A DNA stretch of 19,246 nucleotides, taken from CAIOSQ01 sp044359885. Its GTDB lineage: Bacteria > Pseudomonadota > Alphaproteobacteria > CACIAM-22H2. Below, in pieces: positions 1 through 7,880 of this stretch. The notes under the pieces were generated by a model, which was given only the letters and a program-made list of their open reading frames with translations, was not told the DNA's origin and made no database searches. Location of the stretch: assembly GCA_044359885.1 (NCBI GenBank), contig JBIKLI010000037.1:1-19246 (forward strand), in the 5' to 3' direction. The translations under genes were made by a program, and so were the position numbers. Numbering within the stretch: the first letter of the stretch is position 1; the number at the start of each line of letters is the position of its first letter.

Positions 1-2
1 TG

Positions 3-770
3 TCGCTGCTCGGCCCGCTGGTCCAGGCCGGCGGGGCGGGCGCGGCGCGGCCGCTGGCGATCGGGATCGACGCGCGGACCCGCGATTTCGCGCCGGGGCC
101 GGTGCTCGCCGCCCTGGCCGAGCTGCGCGCGCGCCCGGACGTGGACGCGCGGCTGGTGTTCCTCGATGCCGACGACGAGGTGCTGCGCCGGCGCTTCACC
201 GAAACGCGCCGGCGCCACCCTCTGGCGCTCGACCGGCCGGTGCTCGACGGCATCCTGGCGGAGCGCACGCTTCTGGCGCCGCTGCGCGCGGATGCGGATC
301 TGGCGCTCGACTCCACGGCCACGTCGGGCGCCGACCTGCGCCGGCTGGTGCAGGAGGGCCTGGCCGAGGGCCTGCGCGCCGGGCTGGTGATCGCGGTGCA
401 GTCGTTCGCCTATCGCTGGGGCCTGCCGCGGGAGGCCGATCTGGTCTTCGACGTGCGCTTCCTCGCCAATCCCCATTACGTTCCGGCGCTGCAGCCGCTG
501 ACCGGTCGCGACGCGGCGGTCGGCGCCTTCGTCGAGCACGATGGCGGTTTCGCGCCCTTCTTCGAAGGGCTGACCGGCATGCTCGCCGGGCTGCTGCCGC
601 GCTTCGAGCGCGAGGGCAAGAGCTACCTGACGATCGCCTGCGGCTGCACCGGCGGCAAGCACCGCTCGGTCTATGTCGCGGAGCGGCTGGCGCGCTGGCT
701 GGAGGCGCGCGGCCGGACGGTCAATCTGGTCCACCGCGACATCGAACGGCGCGGCGACGCGGCGCGCTGA
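3..770 (+). CDS. rapZ: RapZ-type nucleotide-binding regulator (3' part)
   Basis: This is the C-terminal part of RapZ (YvcJ/UPF0042 family). The gene is cut by the window edge, so the N-terminal Walker A loop is missing; the frame is open from base 3. The first visible residues include GIDARTRDF, typical of the nucleotide-binding half, followed by the family's FLDADDEVLRRRF segment. The C-terminal domain carries VQSFAYRWGLP, DVRFLANPHY and the signature GCTGGKHRSV near the end. In enterobacteria RapZ senses glucosamine-6-phosphate and recruits RNase E to the small RNA GlmZ. In alphaproteobacteria the gene usually sits beside hprK and PTS genes and its target is less clear. The EIIA gene starts 26 bases downstream on the same strand, so co-transcription with the PTS genes is likely. 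HprK may lie just outside the window, which I cannot see. The family assignment is firm; the function in this organism is inferred. Confidence 0.95.
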   Translation, partial: SLLGPLVQAGGAGAARPLAIGIDARTRDFAPGPVLAALAELRARPDVDARLVFLDADDEVLRRRFTETRRRHPLALDRPVLDGILAERTLLAPLRADADLALDSTATSGADLRRLVQEGLAEGLRAGLVIAVQSFAYRWGLPREADLVFDVRFLANPHYVPALQPLTGRDAAVGAFVEHDGGFAPFFEGLTGMLAGLLPRFEREGKSYLTIACGCTGGKHRSVYVAERLARWLEARGRTVNLVHRDIERRGDAAR

Positions 771-796
771 GACTGAGACAGGCGACGGATGGTCAC

Positions 797-1204
797 ATGA
801 TCGGCATGGTCCTGGTCACGCATGGTCGGCTCGCGGCAGAGTTCGTCGCGGCGCTCGAGCATGTCGTGGGCGCGCAGCGCAACATCGCCGCGATCTGCAT
901 CGGTCCGGAGGACGACATGGAGATGCGCCGCGCCGAGATCCTGGCCGCGGTCGCCCAGGTCGACGAGGGCGACGGGGTCGCCGTGCTGACCGACATGTTC
1001 GGCGGCACGCCGTCCAATCTCGCGATGTCGATCCTGGGCAAGGGCAAGGTCGAGGTGGTGGCGGGCATGAACCTGCCGATGCTGATCAAGCTGGCCTCGG
1101 TCCGCGCGACCAAGCCCCTCGACGTCGCCGTCGTCGAGGCGCGCGAGGCCGGGCGGCGGTACATCAACGTCGCCTCGCAGCTGCTGGCCGGCGCGGCGCG
1201 ATGA
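797..1204 (+). CDS. PTS mannose-family EIIA component (permease-less)
   Basis: This 135-residue protein matches a stand-alone EIIA-Man domain in length and motifs. The N-terminus reads MIGMVLVTHG, with His9 as the expected phosphate-accepting residue. The conserved TDMFGGTPSN loop (Asp66 to Asn74) lies next to that site in the fold. It should accept phosphate from HPr. No EIIB or EIIC gene is present here, so it is more likely a phosphorylation-state sensor than part of a sugar importer; the family is often called PtsM or ManX in alphaproteobacteria. The ATG has only a weak GGATGG ribosome site four bases upstream. The stop overlaps the HPr start (ATGA), which indicates translational coupling. 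Confidence 0.95.
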   Translation: MIGMVLVTHGRLAAEFVAALEHVVGAQRNIAAICIGPEDDMEMRRAEILAAVAQVDEGDGVAVLTDMFGGTPSNLAMSILGKGKVEVVAGMNLPMLIKLASVRATKPLDVAVVEAREAGRRYINVASQLLAGAAR

Positions 1205-1485
1205 CGGACGCCGCGCCGCGCGCCGAGCGGCGCGCCACCATCCTCAACAAGCGCGGGCTGCATGCCCGTGCGGCGGCGAAGTTCGTCAAGCTGGCGGCGC
1301 AGTTCGCGGCCGAGGTCACGGTCGTCAAGGACGGGGTCGCGGTCTCCGGCCGGTCGATCATGGGGCTGATGATGCTGGCCGCGGGGCCGGGCAGCGAACT
1401 GGCGCTGAGCGCCGCCGGCCCCGACGCCGAGGCCGCGCTGGACGCGATCGCGGCGCTGATCGCCGCGCGTTTCGACGAGGATTGA
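1201..1485 (+). CDS. ptsH: Phosphocarrier protein HPr
   Basis: HPr is the small phosphate shuttle between enzyme I and EIIA. The 94-residue protein has the active-site motif NKRGLHARAA with His21 as phospho-acceptor. The second conserved region, SGRSIMGLMMLAA, holds Ser52, which aligns with the HPr kinase/phosphorylase site (Ser46 in Bacillus numbering). Both regulatory residues are therefore intact. I chose the ATG at 1201 because it overlaps the EIIA stop as ATGA and gives a normal HPr length with a short N-terminal extension of about ten residues. The frame is open much further upstream, but that stretch overlaps rapZ and EIIA and is not HPr-like. Enzyme I begins 31 bases downstream. Confidence 0.96.
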   Translation: MTDAAPRAERRATILNKRGLHARAAAKFVKLAAQFAAEVTVVKDGVAVSGRSIMGLMMLAAGPGSELALSAAGPDAEAALDAIAALIAARFDED

Positions 1486-1516
1486 CGACGCCGCCAGCAC
1501 GGAGGAGCCGCCGCCC

Positions 1517-3316
1517 TTGACCCAGCCCCGCGCCCGCCCCGCCGCCCCGAGCCGCGGCCAGCCGACCGGCGGCGAGATCGTGCTCGACGGCATCGCGGCC
1601 TCCCCGGGCGTCGCCATCGGCCTCGTCCACCGCCACGAAGCCGGCGCGTCACCGGTGCCCGAATACGCCATCCCGCCCGCCGGGATCGCCGCCGAGCTCG
1701 ACCGGTTCCGCGCCGCGGTCGCGGCGGCGCTGCGCCAGATCGGGCGGCTGAAGCAGCGCGGGGCGCGGCTGCCGGCGGCGGCGGCCGAGGAGATCGGCTT
1801 CCTGCTCGACGCCCATGCCCAGATGCTGTCGGGCTCGCGGCTGGTGCGCGGCGTCGAGGCGCGCATCGCCGAGGGTCGCGTCAACGCCGAGGCGGCGGTG
1901 GCGCAGGAAACCTCGGCGATCGTCAGGTCCTTCGCCGCGATGGAGGACGCCTATCTGGCGGCGCGCGCGGCGGACATGCGCGAAGTGGGAAGCCGGCTGC
2001 TGCGCAACCTGACCAGCACGCCCTACCGCGCCTTCAGCGATCTGGCGGAGGGCACGATCGTGGTCGCCGAGGACATAACCCCGGCCGACACCGCGCTGAT
2101 GGATCCCGAGCGCATCGCCGCCTTCGCCTGCATCGCCGGCGGGATGGAGGGCCATACCGCGATCATGGCGCGCTCGCTGGGCCTGCCGGCGGTGCTGGGC
2201 GCGGCCGGGGTGATGGAGGCCGCCGGCCAGGGCGACACGGTGATCGTGGACGGCAGCGCCGGGCGGATCGTGCTGCGCCCGGCCGCCGCCACGCTCGCCG
2301 CCTACGAGGAGAAGCGCGCGTCCTTCCAGCGCGCCGAGCGCCAGCTGCGGCGACTGGTGCGGCTGCCGGCGACGACGCGCGACGGCGTCGAGATCGCGCT
2401 GCACGCCAATCTTGAACTGCCGCGCGACGCCGAACTGGCGATGGAGCACGGGGCGGCCGGGATCGGGCTGCTGCGCAGCGAGTTCATGTTCATGAATCGC
2501 GACGACCTGCCCGGCGAAGACGAGCAGTACGAGGCGCTGGCCCGGGCGGTGCGGGCGCTGGGCGGCCGGCCGGCCACCATCCGCACCCTCGACGCCGGCG
2601 GCGAGAAGCTGCCGCGGGCGCTGCGCGCCGGGCTGGTCCCGGGGCCGAACCCGGCCCTGGGGCTGCGGGCGATCCGCCTCAGCCTGCGCGAGCCGGCGCT
2701 GCTCGAAACCCAGCTGGCGGCGATCCTGCGCGCCGCGGCGCATGGCCCGGTGCGCATCCTGCTGCCGATGATCGCGCATCTGCACGAGGTGCGCGAAGTG
2801 CGCGAGGTCCTGGCGCGGGTCGAGCGCCGGCTGCTGCGCAAGGGGACCGTGCTTGCCGAGCGGCGGCCGCCGCTGGGCGTGATGATCGAGGTGCCGGGGG
2901 CGGCGCTGGCCGCCGACAGCCTCGCCCGGGCCTGCGATTTCTTCGCCATCGGCACCAACGACCTGACCATGTACACGCTCGCCATCGACCGCGGCGACGA
3001 GCAGGTGGCGCATCTCTACAACCCGCTGCACCCCGCGGTGCTGCGGCTGATCCAGTTCACCGCCGAGGCCGCGCTGCGCAACCGCATCCCGGTCAGCCTG
3101 TGCGGCGAGATGGCGGGCGATCCGCGCTACACCGCGCTGCTGCTGGGGCTGGGCATCCGCGAATTGTCGATGGCGCCGATCAAGATCGGCCGGATCAAGA
3201 GCCGGGTGCGCCGCATCGACCTCGCCGCCGCCGCCGACCGCGCCCAGTCGATCATGGCCCAGTCCGATCCCGGCCGGATCGCCGCCCTGCTGGACGATTT
3301 CAACGCCCTCGCCTGA
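1517..3316 (+). CDS. ptsI: PTS enzyme I (phosphoenolpyruvate-protein phosphotransferase)
   Basis: Enzyme I takes phosphate from phosphoenolpyruvate and passes it to HPr. The 599-residue protein covers the HPr-binding helical region (about 30-170), the swivelling phosphohistidine domain with GHTAIMARSLGLPAV (active His213) and the PEP-binding TIM barrel. The barrel shows GLLRSEFMFM (Arg320), RTLDAGGEK, IEVPGA (Glu458 region), GTNDLTMYTLAIDR and the catalytic SLCGEMAGDP (Cys529). There is no N-terminal GAF domain, so this is not PtsP of the nitrogen PTS, although it probably also serves regulation because no sugar permease is nearby. The start is TTG, chosen because GGAGGAG lies about nine bases upstream (1501-1507) and no better ATG fits. 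The N-terminus has a roughly 20-residue proline/arginine-rich extension. It is the last gene of the rapZ-EIIA-HPr-EI run. Confidence 0.96.
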   Translation: MTQPRARPAAPSRGQPTGGEIVLDGIAASPGVAIGLVHRHEAGASPVPEYAIPPAGIAAELDRFRAAVAAALRQIGRLKQRGARLPAAAAEEIGFLLDAHAQMLSGSRLVRGVEARIAEGRVNAEAAVAQETSAIVRSFAAMEDAYLAARAADMREVGSRLLRNLTSTPYRAFSDLAEGTIVVAEDITPADTALMDPERIAAFACIAGGMEGHTAIMARSLGLPAVLGAAGVMEAAGQGDTVIVDGSAGRIVLRPAAATLAAYEEKRASFQRAERQLRRLVRLPATTRDGVEIALHANLELPRDAELAMEHGAAGIGLLRSEFMFMNRDDLPGEDEQYEALARAVRALGGRPATIRTLDAGGEKLPRALRAGLVPGPNPALGLRAIRLSLREPALLETQLAAILRAAAHGPVRILLPMIAHLHEVREVREVLARVERRLLRKGTVLAERRPPLGVMIEVPGAALAADSLARACDFFAIGTNDLTMYTLAIDRGDEQVAHLYNPLHPAVLRLIQFTAEAALRNRIPVSLCGEMAGDPRYTALLLGLGIRELSMAPIKIGRIKSRVRRIDLAAAADRAQSIMAQSDPGRIAALLDDFNALA

Positions 3317-3438
3317 CCGGCGGGGCCGGCCGGCGGGGGAAGCGAAAACGGCTCTGGATCGTTTTACGGCGCGCTGATATCACGCGCCGACCGGACGGGC
3401 TGCCGTCCGCGCGTCCCGTCCCGACCCAGGAGCCGCCG
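3317..3438 (+). promoter_or_regulatory. ahcY leader with consecutive short inverted repeats
   Basis: The 122 bases between enzyme I and ahcY hold four perfect inverted repeats. CCGGC/GCCGG (3317-3321 with 3325-3329) directly follows the enzyme I stop. AAAACG/CGTTTT lies at 3345-3350 and 3360-3365. CGGCGCG/CGCGCCG (3367-3373 with 3383-3389) flanks a loop containing the palindrome TGATATCA. CGGACGG/CCGTCCG (3392-3398 with 3403-3409) has a four-base loop. The last three are almost end to end. An AGGAG ribosome site (3428-3432) lies six bases before the ahcY ATG. The leader probably carries the ahcY promoter and may fold into a regulatory RNA. I do not see the known SAH-riboswitch core, and I cannot assign reliable -35/-10 boxes. 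Confidence 0.5.
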
Positions 3439-4845
3439 ATGGCCATCGCTTCCGAGTATCGCGTCGCCGACATCAACCTCGCCGAATGGGGCCGCAAGGA
3501 GATCGCGATGGCGGAGACCGAGATGCCCGGTCTGATGGCGATCCGCGCCGAATACGGCCCGTCGCAGCCCCTCAAGGGCGCGCGCATCGCCGGCTCGCTG
3601 CACATGACGATCCAGACCGCGGTGCTGATCGAGACGCTGAAGGCGCTGGGCGCCGACGTGCGCTGGGCGTCGTGCAACATCTACTCGACCCAGGACCACG
3701 CCGCCGCGGCGATCGCGGCCGGCGGCACGCCGGTCTTCGCGATCAAGGGCGAGTCGCTCGTGGACTACTGGGACTACACCCACCGCATCTTCGAATGGGC
3801 CGATGGCGGCACGCCGAACATGATCCTGGACGACGGCGGCGACGCCACGCTGCTGGTCCATCTGGGCATGCGCGCGGAGAAGGATCCGTCGCTGGTCGCG
3901 AAGCCGACCAACGAGGAGGAGGAGATCCTCTACGCCTCGATCCTGAAGACCAACAAGGAGCGCCCCGGCTGGTACGCGCGCCAGGGCGCCGCGATCCGCG
4001 GCGTCACCGAGGAGACCACCACCGGCGTCCACCGCCTCTACCAGATGGAGAAGGACGGCCGGCTGCTGTTCCCGGCGATCAACGTCAACGATTCCGTCAC
4101 CAAGTCGAAATTCGACAACCTCTATGGCTGCCGCGAATCGCTGGTCGACGGCATCCGCCGCGGCACCGACGTGATGATGTCGGGCAAGGTGGCGATGGTC
4201 GCGGGCTTCGGCGACGTCGGCAAGGGCTCGGCCGCCAGCCTGCGCCAGGCGGGCTGCCGCGTCATGGTCTCGGAAGTCGATCCGATCTGCGCGCTGCAGG
4301 CGGCGATGGAAGGCTACGAGGTGACGACGATGGAGGACGCCGCGCCGCGCGCCGACATCTTCGTGACCGCGACCGGCAACGTCGACGTGATCACCGTCGA
4401 CCACATGCGCGCCATGAAGCACCGCGCCATCGTCTGCAACATCGGCCATTTCGACAGCGAGATCCAGGTCGCGGGCCTGCGCAACTACCGCTGGCACAAC
4501 GTCAAGCCGCAGGTCGACGAGATCGAGTTCCCGGACGGCAAGCGCATCATCCTGCTGTCCGAGGGCCGGCTCGTGAACCTGGGCAACGCCACCGGCCATC
4601 CCAGCTTCGTGATGTCGTCCTCATTCTCCAACCAGACGCTGGCGCAGATCGAACTGTGGACCAACCGCGACAGCGGCAAGTACGCGCGCAAGGTCTACAC
4701 CCTGCCCAAGCATCTCGACGAGAAGGTGGCGGCGCTGCATCTGGAGAAGATCGGCGCCAGGCTGACCCGGCTGACCCCGGCCCAGGCCGGGTATATCGGC
4801 GTCGGCGAGGCGGGTCCCTTCAAGCCCGACCACTACCGCTACTGA
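3439..4845 (+). CDS. ahcY: Adenosylhomocysteinase (S-adenosyl-L-homocysteine hydrolase)
   Basis: This NAD-dependent cytosolic enzyme splits S-adenosylhomocysteine into adenosine and homocysteine. It removes the product inhibitor of methyltransferases and feeds the methionine cycle. The 468-residue protein has all the family blocks: GSLHMTIQTAVLIETL and NIYSTQDHAAAAIA in the substrate domain, DDGGDATLLVH, and NVNDSVTKSKFDNLYGCRESL with the catalytic lysine region. The NAD-binding loop reads VAGFGDVGKGSAASLRQ and the C-terminal tail KPDHYRY is characteristic. The frame stays open upstream into enzyme I. I chose the ATG at 3439 because AGGAG lies six bases before it and the protein then begins at the normal family N-terminus. 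It includes the longer insert typical of proteobacterial enzymes. The kinase-like gene follows after 36 bases. Confidence 0.98.
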   Translation: MAIASEYRVADINLAEWGRKEIAMAETEMPGLMAIRAEYGPSQPLKGARIAGSLHMTIQTAVLIETLKALGADVRWASCNIYSTQDHAAAAIAAGGTPVFAIKGESLVDYWDYTHRIFEWADGGTPNMILDDGGDATLLVHLGMRAEKDPSLVAKPTNEEEEILYASILKTNKERPGWYARQGAAIRGVTEETTTGVHRLYQMEKDGRLLFPAINVNDSVTKSKFDNLYGCRESLVDGIRRGTDVMMSGKVAMVAGFGDVGKGSAASLRQAGCRVMVSEVDPICALQAAMEGYEVTTMEDAAPRADIFVTATGNVDVITVDHMRAMKHRAIVCNIGHFDSEIQVAGLRNYRWHNVKPQVDEIEFPDGKRIILLSEGRLVNLGNATGHPSFVMSSSFSNQTLAQIELWTNRDSGKYARKVYTLPKHLDEKVAALHLEKIGARLTRLTPAQAGYIGVGEAGPFKPDHYRY

Positions 4846-4881
4846 GGCGCCGGCGCCGCGCCGGGGCCGGCCAGGGGCGCG

Positions 4882-6993
4882 ATGTTCGGCGTCGATCCCG
4901 TCACGCTGGCCCTCGCGGCGCTGTCGGGCGGGCTCGGCACTGGCCTTGCCCTGCGCCATCGTGCCGCCCGGCGGGCCGCCGCCACCGCGGCCGAGGCACA
5001 GGCGGCGCTCGTCGGCCGGCTTGAATCGGCCGCCGCCGCCCGCGAGGCGGCCGCGGCGCGCGCCGACGCGATCGCCGCCGAGCTCGCGGCCCTGCGCGCC
5101 CAGGCCGCCCGGCAGGCCGAGTCGCTCGAAGCCGCGCGCGCCCTGCTCGCCGGAGCCGTGGAACGGCTGGCGCTGCCGGTATGGCGGCGCTCGCCCGAGC
5201 TGCGCATCGTCGACTGCAATCCGGCCTTCGCGGCGGCCGCCGAGGCCAGCGTCGAGCAGGCGATCGCCGAGGGCCGGATGCTGGGCGGACCCCAGGTCGC
5301 GCAGCGCGGCCGCGAGCTCGCCGAGGCCGCGATCGCCTCGGGCGCGCCGGCGCGGGCGGAATCGCATGTCGTGGTCGGCGGCGAGCGCCGGCGCCTCGAG
5401 CTGATCGAGGCGCCGCTGCCCGGCGGCGGGACGATCGGCGTCGCCGTCGACGTCACCGCGCGCGAGGCGCTGCAGGCCGAGCTGCGCCGCGTCGTCGCCG
5501 CGCATGCCGACGTGCTCGAGAACCTGGAGACCGCGATCGCCATCTTCGGCGCCGACCAGCGCCTGCGCTTCTTCAACGGCGCCTATGCGCGGCTCTGGCG
5601 GCTGGACGAGGCCTGGCTGCGCGGCGAGCCCGACCTCGGCACCGTGCTCGAGGAGCTGCGCGCCCAGCGCCGCCTGCCCGAATACGCCAATTTCCGCGAT
5701 TTCAAGCGCCAGCGGCTCAAGCAGTTCACGTCGCTGATCGAGCCGCTGGAGGAGCTGATCTACATCCCCGACGGCACCACCCTGCGCGCGCGCGTCATCC
5801 CGCATCCGCTGGGCGGCCTGCTCTTCACCTACGAGGACGTGACCGACAATCTGGTGCTGGAGCGGTCCTACAACACGCTGATGGCGGTGCAGCGCGCGAC
5901 CATCGACAACCTGCAGGAAGGGGTCGCGGTGATCGGCTCCGACGGCCGCATCAAGCTATGGAACCCGGTCTTCCAGCGGCTCTGGGACCTGTCCGACGAC
6001 GTGCTGGCGGCGGAGATGCATGTCGGCGAGCTGGTCGACCGCATGCGCCGGCTCGATCCCTTCGCCGGGGCCGGCGCCGATCCCGAGGCGGCGCGCGAGC
6101 GCGCCATCGCGCGGCTGATCGACCGCACGCCGCGGCGCGAGCGCATCGACCGCGGCGACGGCATGGTGCTGGCGCTGAGCTCCGTTCCCCTGCCCGACGG
6201 CGGCGTCCTGCTCAGCTATGTCGACGTCACCGATTCGACGCGCGTCGAGGACGCGCTGCGCGCGCGGGCCGCGGCGCTGGAGACGGCGGACCGGCTGAAG
6301 TCCGAGTTCATCTCGTCGGTCAGCTACGAGCTGCGCACGCCGCTCAACGGCATCATCGGCTTCACCGAGGTGCTGGCGAACCAGTATTTCGGCGAGCTCA
6401 ATCCGCGCCAGCTCGACTATTGCCGCGACATCATTTCGGCCTCGCACCGCCTGCTGACGATCATCAACGACATCCTCGATCTCGCCTCGATCGAGGCCGG
6501 ACGCCTGGTGCTGGAGCGCGCGCCGGTCGACGCCCGCGCCGTCCTCGACGGCACGGTGCAGGTGATGGCCGATCTGGCGCGCGACGCGCGCATGACCCTG
6601 CGCGTGTCGTCGGGCGAGGGGCTGCCGCCGCTCGACGCCGACGAACGACGCCTGAAGCAGGCGCTGTGCAACCTCGTCTCCAACGCCATCAAGTTCGCGC
6701 CGCCCGGTGGGACCGTGATCCTGTCCGCCCGCCAGGACCCGGACGGGATGGCGGCGCTCGCGGTGTCGGATTCCGGGCCGGGCATCGCGCCCGAGGACCA
6801 GGACCGTGTCTTCCGCGCCTTCGAGCGCGGCGGCCCGCCCGGCCAGCCGGGTCAGGGGGCGGGGCTCGGGCTCAGCCTCGTGCGCCGCATCGTCGAGCTG
6901 CACGGCGGCGAGGTGCGGCTCGAATCCCATGCGGGCGCCGGCACGACCGTGATCTGCCGCATCCCCGTCGCCACGGACGCGGCGCGCGGCTGA
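4882..6993 (+). CDS. DivL-like PAS sensor protein with Tyr in place of the kinase His
   Basis: This 703-residue protein is built like a sensor histidine kinase. A short hydrophobic N-terminal segment (about 6-25) is followed by an alanine-rich coiled coil (about 35-90). Three PAS-like regions come next (about 92-195, 208-325 and 335-455), then a dimerisation domain (about 468-537) and an ATPase domain (about 580-697). The H-box reads FISSVSYELRTPLNGIIGF: the phosphorylatable His is Tyr482 (codon TAC, 6325-6327). The ATP site looks intact: N-box NLVSNAIKFAP (Asn601), DSGPGI (Asp630) and GAGLGLSLV. Tyr at this position is known in Caulobacter DivL, which binds DivK and controls the CckA-CtrA cell-cycle pathway, so a DivL-type role is my best inference. 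A CAC-to-TAC change in an ordinary kinase is the alternative. It lies 36 bases after ahcY, probably in the same transcript. Confidence 0.88.
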   Translation: MFGVDPVTLALAALSGGLGTGLALRHRAARRAAATAAEAQAALVGRLESAAAAREAAAARADAIAAELAALRAQAARQAESLEAARALLAGAVERLALPVWRRSPELRIVDCNPAFAAAAEASVEQAIAEGRMLGGPQVAQRGRELAEAAIASGAPARAESHVVVGGERRRLELIEAPLPGGGTIGVAVDVTAREALQAELRRVVAAHADVLENLETAIAIFGADQRLRFFNGAYARLWRLDEAWLRGEPDLGTVLEELRAQRRLPEYANFRDFKRQRLKQFTSLIEPLEELIYIPDGTTLRARVIPHPLGGLLFTYEDVTDNLVLERSYNTLMAVQRATIDNLQEGVAVIGSDGRIKLWNPVFQRLWDLSDDVLAAEMHVGELVDRMRRLDPFAGAGADPEAARERAIARLIDRTPRRERIDRGDGMVLALSSVPLPDGGVLLSYVDVTDSTRVEDALRARAAALETADRLKSEFISSVSYELRTPLNGIIGFTEVLANQYFGELNPRQLDYCRDIISASHRLLTIINDILDLASIEAGRLVLERAPVDARAVLDGTVQVMADLARDARMTLRVSSGEGLPPLDADERRLKQALCNLVSNAIKFAPPGGTVILSARQDPDGMAALAVSDSGPGIAPEDQDRVFRAFERGGPPGQPGQGAGLGLSLVRRIVELHGGEVRLESHAGAGTTVICRIPVATDAARG

Positions 6994-7055
6994 GGCGCCC
7001 CGGGCGGCGAAGGCGGGGACATCCTGGCCGCGGGTGTCCGGGGAGACCGCAGGGG
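6994..7055. terminator. Convergent junction with weak hairpins
   Basis: Sixty-two bases separate the stops of the DivL-like gene and the dioxygenase gene. They hold a GGACA/TGTCC pair (7017-7021 with 7035-7039) and a compact CGCC/GGCG hairpin at 6996-7006. Neither is followed by a T-run on either strand, so intrinsic termination is only a weak possibility. Confidence 0.25.
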
Positions 7056-7880
7056 TCAGCGCAGGGCGGCGCTGCTGCCGGCCATCACCAGCGCGGCATG
7101 GCGGCGCATGACCTCGGCGTGCGCGGCGCGTGCGGCGTCGTCGCAATCGGCCTGCGGTCGCGGTTCGGGATCGAAATGCCCGTACCGGTCCACGCCGCTC
7201 GCCAGCATGGCCGTGTCGCGGCCGCGCAGCTGGCGCACGCGCGTCGGCACGTAGCGGATCGCGAAGCCGATCCGCCGGTCCGCCGCGACGTTCGGCGCGG
7301 AGCCATGGACGATCCGCACATGGTGCAGCGACATCTCGCCGGGCGCGAGCTCGAGGTCGACGGCCTGCGCCTCGTCGACCGCGACCGCGACCTCCTGGCC
7401 GCGCGAGAGCATGTTGTCCCGGTCCACGCGTTCGCGATGGGGCAGCTGGTCGTGCAGATGCGAGCCGGGCACCACGCGCATGCAGCCGCTGGCGCGCGTG
7501 CTGGGCGAGAAGGCGACCCAGGCGGTCAGCACCTCCGGCTCGCTCAGCCCCCAATAGGTCGAGTCCTGGTGCCAGGACACGAAGCCGCGATCGCCCGGTT
7601 CCTTGACGAAGAAATTGCTGTTCCAGACCAGCAGGTCCGGGCCCAGGATCTCGGCCACCGGTCCGACGATCGCCGGATGGCGGACGATGGCGTCGAGCCA
7701 GGTGAAGAGCAGATGGCTCTTGTGCCGCTGGTCGCCCTTCAGCGGATGGCCCTGCGCGCGCTCGAACGCCTCCAGCTTCGCGCGCGCATCGGCCGCCGCC
7801 GCGGCGCCGATCGCGGGCAGCGGGGCGAGGAAGCCTCGGGCGGCGTAGTCCGCGACGCGCGCGGCCGGCAGCGCGGTCAT
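7056..7880 (-). CDS. Phytanoyl-CoA dioxygenase (PhyH) family Fe(II)/2-oxoglutarate oxygenase
   Basis: This 274-residue cytosolic protein belongs to the PhyH family of non-haem iron, 2-oxoglutarate-dependent oxygenases. The metal triad is visible: WHQDSTYW gives His104 and Asp106, and HHVRIVHGSAPN gives His192. Arg203, eleven residues after the distal His, is placed to hold the 2-oxoglutarate carboxylate. Other family blocks are LLVWNSNFFVKEPG, WVAFSPSTRASGCMRVVPGSH and LELAPGEMSLHH. Members hydroxylate very different small molecules, so the substrate cannot be named. Its ATG overlaps the stop of the hydantoinase B gene (ATGA), making it the third gene of a coupled hyuA-hyuB-phyH operon and suggesting it acts on the same compound. 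It is convergent with the DivL-like gene. Confidence 0.93.
   Translation of the reverse strand: MTALPAARVADYAARGFLAPLPAIGAAAAADARAKLEAFERAQGHPLKGDQRHKSHLLFTWLDAIVRHPAIVGPVAEILGPDLLVWNSNFFVKEPGDRGFVSWHQDSTYWGLSEPEVLTAWVAFSPSTRASGCMRVVPGSHLHDQLPHRERVDRDNMLSRGQEVAVAVDEAQAVDLELAPGEMSLHHVRIVHGSAPNVAADRRIGFAIRYVPTRVRQLRGRDTAMLASGVDRYGHFDPEPRPQADCDDAARAAHAEVMRRHAALVMAGSSAALR

Noticed and set aside
3317..3438. Known SAH or SAM/SAH riboswitch upstream of ahcY
   Set aside because: Stems are present, but I could not find the conserved core of either class. Kept only as an unnamed structured leader.
3100..3438. Upstream start giving a longer AhcY
   Set aside because: The extra N-terminus overlaps enzyme I and is not family-like. 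The ATG at 3439 has a good ribosome site.
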